In this document: positions 61,329 through 64,000 of the stretch, one piece after another
Numbering within the stretch: position 1 is the first letter of the stretch
Layout: each line of letters begins with the position of its first letter
Made by a program: the position numbers and the translations under genes
Notes under the pieces: generated by a model
The model's database searches: none
What the model was told of the DNA's origin: nothing
What the model saw: only the letters and a program-made list of their open reading frames with translations
DNA from: CAYSRC01 sp964446385
GTDB lineage: Bacteria > Bacillota > Clostridia > Oscillospirales > Ruminococcaceae
Assembly: GCA_964446385.1 (NCBI GenBank)
Contig: CAYUOH010000002.1
Location: forward strand, 147,128-211,127
Direction of reading: 5' to 3'
DNA length: 64,000 nucleotides

Positions 61329-62348
61329 ATGAAGATTTCTTTCAACGGTAAAACCGTCAAATATTTAATAATTGTCCTTGCCGTAATCATAGCTTTGGTT
61401 GCCCTTTATATGGGTATGTATGCTTTGGAACAAAGAGCCAAAGCTCAGGATGATTCAATATATTACGACTACGGCAAGAATGAAAACGTCTCCGGAAATG
61501 TCATCTACGTCGACGGACAGGCATATATGCAAAAACCCCGCACAGAGACTGTTCTCGTGCTGGGCATCGACAAATATATTGAGTTCGCCAACGCCGTGGA
61601 GGGCAGCAAAAATACTCAGCAGGCCGACTTCATCGCATTGCTTGTGATGGATAACGACGCCGGCAGTGTATCCGTACTGATGCTAAACCGTGATACCATG
61701 TGCGACGTGGGTACATTGACAGTCGACGGTAAAGACGGCGGCACCGACAACATGCAGCTTGCGCTTGCGCACACCTACGGGTCCGGCGGGGCGGACAGCT
61801 GCGAGAACACCGTAAAGACCGTACAGAACCTTCTGGGCGGCACTGTGATCGACCATTATGTATCCTTTACAATGGACGCCGTTCCGGTTATAAACGACCT
61901 GTGCGGCGGGGTAACGCTTCAGTGCAGCGACGATTTCGGCGATGACACGGTGTTTAAAAAGGGCAGCGTGATTACGTTAAAGGGCACCGACGCTCTGCGT
62001 TATGTCCGCGGCCGCGGCGAGATATACGGCGATCCCACGAATACCAACCGTATGAACCGCCAGCGGCAGTATCTTGAGGCGCTTTACAATGCCGCGCTAG
62101 TAAAGGCGAAGACCGACGAAAGCTTTACATTAAACGCCGCGCGCCAATCCGCCGACTACACCGTAAGCGATCTTACCGTAAATCAGCTTACTCTTTACAT
62201 CGACCGACTTTACAAATACGCCTTTGCCGGAATATACCAGCTCCCCGGCGAAGCCGACTATTCGGGCGAATATGTCCGTTTCTACCTCGACGGTGAAGCC
62301 GCGCAGGAAATGGTCCTTGAACTTTTGTACGACCCAATAGAGGAATAA
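61329..62348 (+). CDS. LytR-CpsA-Psr (LCP) family protein
   Basis: 339 residues: signal-anchor helix (about 13-31), then the LCP domain with VLGIDKYI, MLNRDTMCDV and the arginine-rich LRYVRGRGEIYGDPTN. LCP proteins transfer wall glycopolymers from lipid carriers to peptidoglycan outside the cell. Here it closes the operon, so it is the likely ligase for the polymer whose synthesis CpsC/D/B control. The C-terminal 60 residues form a helical tail. Confidence 0.88.
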   Translation: MKISFNGKTVKYLIIVLAVIIALVALYMGMYALEQRAKAQDDSIYYDYGKNENVSGNVIYVDGQAYMQKPRTETVLVLGIDKYIEFANAVEGSKNTQQADFIALLVMDNDAGSVSVLMLNRDTMCDVGTLTVDGKDGGTDNMQLALAHTYGSGGADSCENTVKTVQNLLGGTVIDHYVSFTMDAVPVINDLCGGVTLQCSDDFGDDTVFKKGSVITLKGTDALRYVRGRGEIYGDPTNTNRMNRQRQYLEALYNAALVKAKTDESFTLNAARQSADYTVSDLTVNQLTLYIDRLYKYAFAGIYQLPGEADYSGEYVRFYLDGEAAQEMVLELLYDPIEE

Positions 62349-62352
62349 ACCC

Positions 62353-62706
62353 ATGACGTTCAACCATGCTGCAATTACTGTCAGTTCTGAAAATACTGTA
62401 TCTTTTTATGAGAAATTAGGTTTTAAAATCAGATCAAGAATAGAACGTCCCAACGACGTTATCTATTTTATGGATGGCTGCGGTACTACAGTGGAGCTTT
62501 TCCTTGTGACCGATTATCAGAAGCGTCCCGATAATCCCGAACCTTTGGGACTAAAGCATCTCGCTTTCAATGTCATTAACTTTGACGAAATCCTTACTCA
62601 ATTCGACTGCGGTGAGATAAAGAGTTCCTCCTCCGGAGGCCGACGCACATTTATATTTGATCCCGAAGGAACTTCAATCGAATTTATCGAAAGTATGCAA
62701 AAATGA
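62353..62706 (+). CDS. Glyoxalase/VOC-superfamily protein
   Basis: 117 residues with the VOC opening NHAAITVSSENTVSFYEKLGF, then VELFLVTDYQ and the closing FIFDPEGTSIEFIE. The metal ligands His4 (in NHAAI) and the last Glu are present, so it could be an active lyase or dioxygenase-type enzyme. It begins 4 bases after the LCP stop, without a strong ribosome site. The link to the polymer operon is unclear and may only reflect operon position. Confidence 0.85.
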   Translation: MTFNHAAITVSSENTVSFYEKLGFKIRSRIERPNDVIYFMDGCGTTVELFLVTDYQKRPDNPEPLGLKHLAFNVINFDEILTQFDCGEIKSSSSGGRRTFIFDPEGTSIEFIESMQK

Positions 62707-62757
62707 CGCAAACTAAGCTATTGTTACGAGGCTCATTATATAAGAATACTTATAATG

Positions 62758-62782
62758 AACCCTGCGCAAGCAGGGTTTTATT
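62758..62782 (+). terminator. Terminator of the polymer-control operon
   Basis: Perfect 8-bp stem AACCCTGC/GCAGGGTT with loop GCAA and TTTTATT tail. Confidence 0.88.
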
Positions 62783-62964
62783 CGTATATCTGCCCTTTAT
62801 CAATTTAAACCAATAATAAACTAAACTCACACATAAACACTAGTCAATTCTGTGGTAAAACTTCACTAAATTTCTCGAGCACGTCACATTTCCCGATTCT
62901 AAGATAATATATAAAATTTATAATATATTGAAACAGTTATCCGGAACAGAAAGAGGAGCGAACA

Positions 62965-63663
62965 ATGAACCAATCAGTTGAAGGAATACACAAACCGGAA
63001 GACAGTCCGGTTACAGCCATCAAAACCGGTAAAGATACCGTAGTTATCAAGGACATTCCGGCCTTTGATAAAACGGTCTGGCTCTCCTCACCCACGATGC
63101 ATGGGGATGAGCTTAAATATGTGACCGAGGCGTATAACACCAACTGGATGTCCACTATCGGCAAGAACATCGACGAAGTAGAGCGCCTTACTTGCGAGCA
63201 GGTAGGGTGTAAATACTCGGTGGCGCTTAATTGCGGAACCAGTTCTTTGCATCTTGCTGTGCGTCTTGCCGGTGTGAAACCCGGCGATAAAGTTTTTGCG
63301 TCAGATATGACTTTTGCCGCCACGGTTAACCCCATCGTATATGAGCGTGGAGTACCGGTATATATAGATACCGAATACGAGACATGGAATATGGATCCCG
63401 CTGCACTTGAAAAGGCTTTTGAATTATATCCCGACACGAAGGTCGTCGTTATTGCGAATCTTTACGGAACTCCTGCTAAGCTTGACGAGATCCGCAGCAT
63501 ATGCGATTCCCATAACGCGATCCTTATTGAGGACGCTGCTGAGTCTTTGGGCGCCACATATAAAGGTCGTCAGACCGGCACCTTCGGTACATACAACGCC
63601 ATCAGTTTACATGGGGTCAAGTTCCTAACTGTTAAAATGTCTATACAAAATATAGTGAGTTAG
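62965..63663 (+). pseudogene. DegT/DnrJ-family sugar aminotransferase, truncated at the 3' end
   Basis: 232 residues from a good ATG with GAGGAG upstream. The family fold is clear: SSPTMHGDELKYVTEAY, VALNCGTSSLHLAVRLAGVKPGDKV, FAATVNPIVYERG, EDAAESLGATYKG and GTFGTYNAIS. Members transfer an amino group from glutamate to a nucleotide keto-sugar using PLP. Full-length relatives have about 380 residues. Homology stops at about 63605, where a different sequence begins; the frame then ends 19 codons later. SLHGVK could look like the PLP-lysine motif but is encoded by a sequence that recurs outside the gene, so it probably belongs to an inserted or recombined element. The missing half would carry the active-site lysine region and C-terminal domain. 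Confidence 0.8.
63606..63629 (+). repeat. Left copy of an imperfect 24-base repeat
   Basis: TTTACATGGGGTCAAGTTCC and four further bases. It recurs at 63834-63857 with 21 of 24 bases the same. It begins exactly where the aminotransferase homology ends. Confidence 0.8.
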
Positions 63664-64000
63664 AGAACGGTGTATACAACATTTTGTGGTTTAGGCTGAC
63701 AATAAGATTAAAACCCTGCATGAGAAAAAGAAAATAACGCGAAATATTGTGCAAAACAACCAAAGTGGGTCATATATCGAAACCGAATTGGTTATCTTAT
63801 ACAATAATTTTTCTCTTTCTCTTTCTCTTGCGATTTACATGGGGTAAAGTTGCTGACATACATATGATATTAGCAACCCCTCAAAAAGCCTTATATATCA
63901 ACACTTCTACGGCTTTTGAGCTTATATGTTTTTAAGTTATTTTCTGATTTTCAACTGAAGTTTTGCAGTAACAAAGCTACACCCGCCACGAGGATAAGTT
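63664..64000. other. AT-rich non-coding stretch at the right edge
   Basis: No gene can be supported. The 62-codon open frame here is atypical and lacks a ribosome site. The stretch holds the second copy of the 24-base repeat, a complementary pair GTTGCT (63850-63855) and AGCAAC (63872-63877), and a nearly perfect inverted repeat of CTCAAAAAGCC (63880-63890) and GGCTTTTGAG (63911-63920). Such hairpins occur at ends of mobile elements and in terminators. No transposase or integrase is visible in the window. Confidence 0.6.
63834..63857 (+). repeat. Right copy of the imperfect 24-base repeat
   Basis: TTTACATGGGGTAAAGTTGC and four further bases; differs from the left copy at three positions. Confidence 0.8.

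Noticed and set aside
63747..63935. A 62-codon open frame at the right edge
   Set aside because: No ribosome site, low-complexity hydrophobic run and overlap with repeat and hairpin sequence; likely chance.

Overview
The window looks like a scaffold from an uncultured anaerobic Gram-positive bacterium, probably a gut or rumen Clostridia lineage. I see strong AGGAGG-type ribosome sites, CpsC/CpsD/CpsB-type polysaccharide control genes, a class B sortase, a LytR-CpsA-Psr protein, Fe-S-rich enzymes and no outer-membrane genes. The taxonomy is inferred from gene content only. A run of ten Ns at 20415-20424 marks an assembly join.

Layout. 1-3837: a serine hydrolase cut by the window edge, then an operon of two alpha/beta-hydrolase esterases and an Fe-S aldo-keto reductase. 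4064-20272: a cell-surface polysaccharide region. Its left part is visibly AT-richer than its surroundings and holds a GT2-GT4 fusion, a giant RgpF-GT2-GT4 protein and a PP-loop/pyruvyltransferase fusion. Its right part holds a ThDP enzyme, a GH2 hydrolase, a zeta-toxin-like kinase and two multi-pass membrane proteins. 20298-31448: a gap-broken acetyltransferase, two tandem type-B carboxylesterases, two E-set esterases, an M20 amidohydrolase with two membrane partners, a polyferredoxin and a fifth esterase whose nucleophile serine is alanine. 31612-33359: two unrecognised genes.

33569-40618 is a complete V-type ATPase operon of the E/DUF2764/A/B/D/I/K type known from spirochaetes, Chlamydiae and Bacteroidetes, with a Na+-type ligand set in the K subunit. 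40908-49451 is one gene of about 2,850 codons for a cyclic beta-1,2-glucan synthase. Then come a DUF4190 protein, an Lgt-like protein, a four-gene GldA/GldF/GldG-like ABC system ending in a DUF4340 protein, and an MFS transporter.

57260-62348 is a tight operon that could control, export and anchor a surface polymer: Wzz-like CpsC, BY-kinase CpsD with tyrosine clusters at both ends, PHP phosphatase CpsB, sortase B, a secreted protein with a degenerate sortase signal, and an LCP ligase. The right edge carries a DegT-family sugar aminotransferase that loses homology at about 63605. There a 24-base sequence begins that recurs imperfectly 228 bases further on, so an unrecognised insertion or recombination is likely.

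No tRNA, rRNA, CRISPR array, recognisable riboswitch or transposase gene was seen. Candidates most worth following are the sortase/BY-kinase operon with its putative substrate, the PP-loop/pyruvyltransferase fusion, the serine-less esterase, the Na+-type V-ATPase, the orphan zeta-like kinase and the broken right edge.
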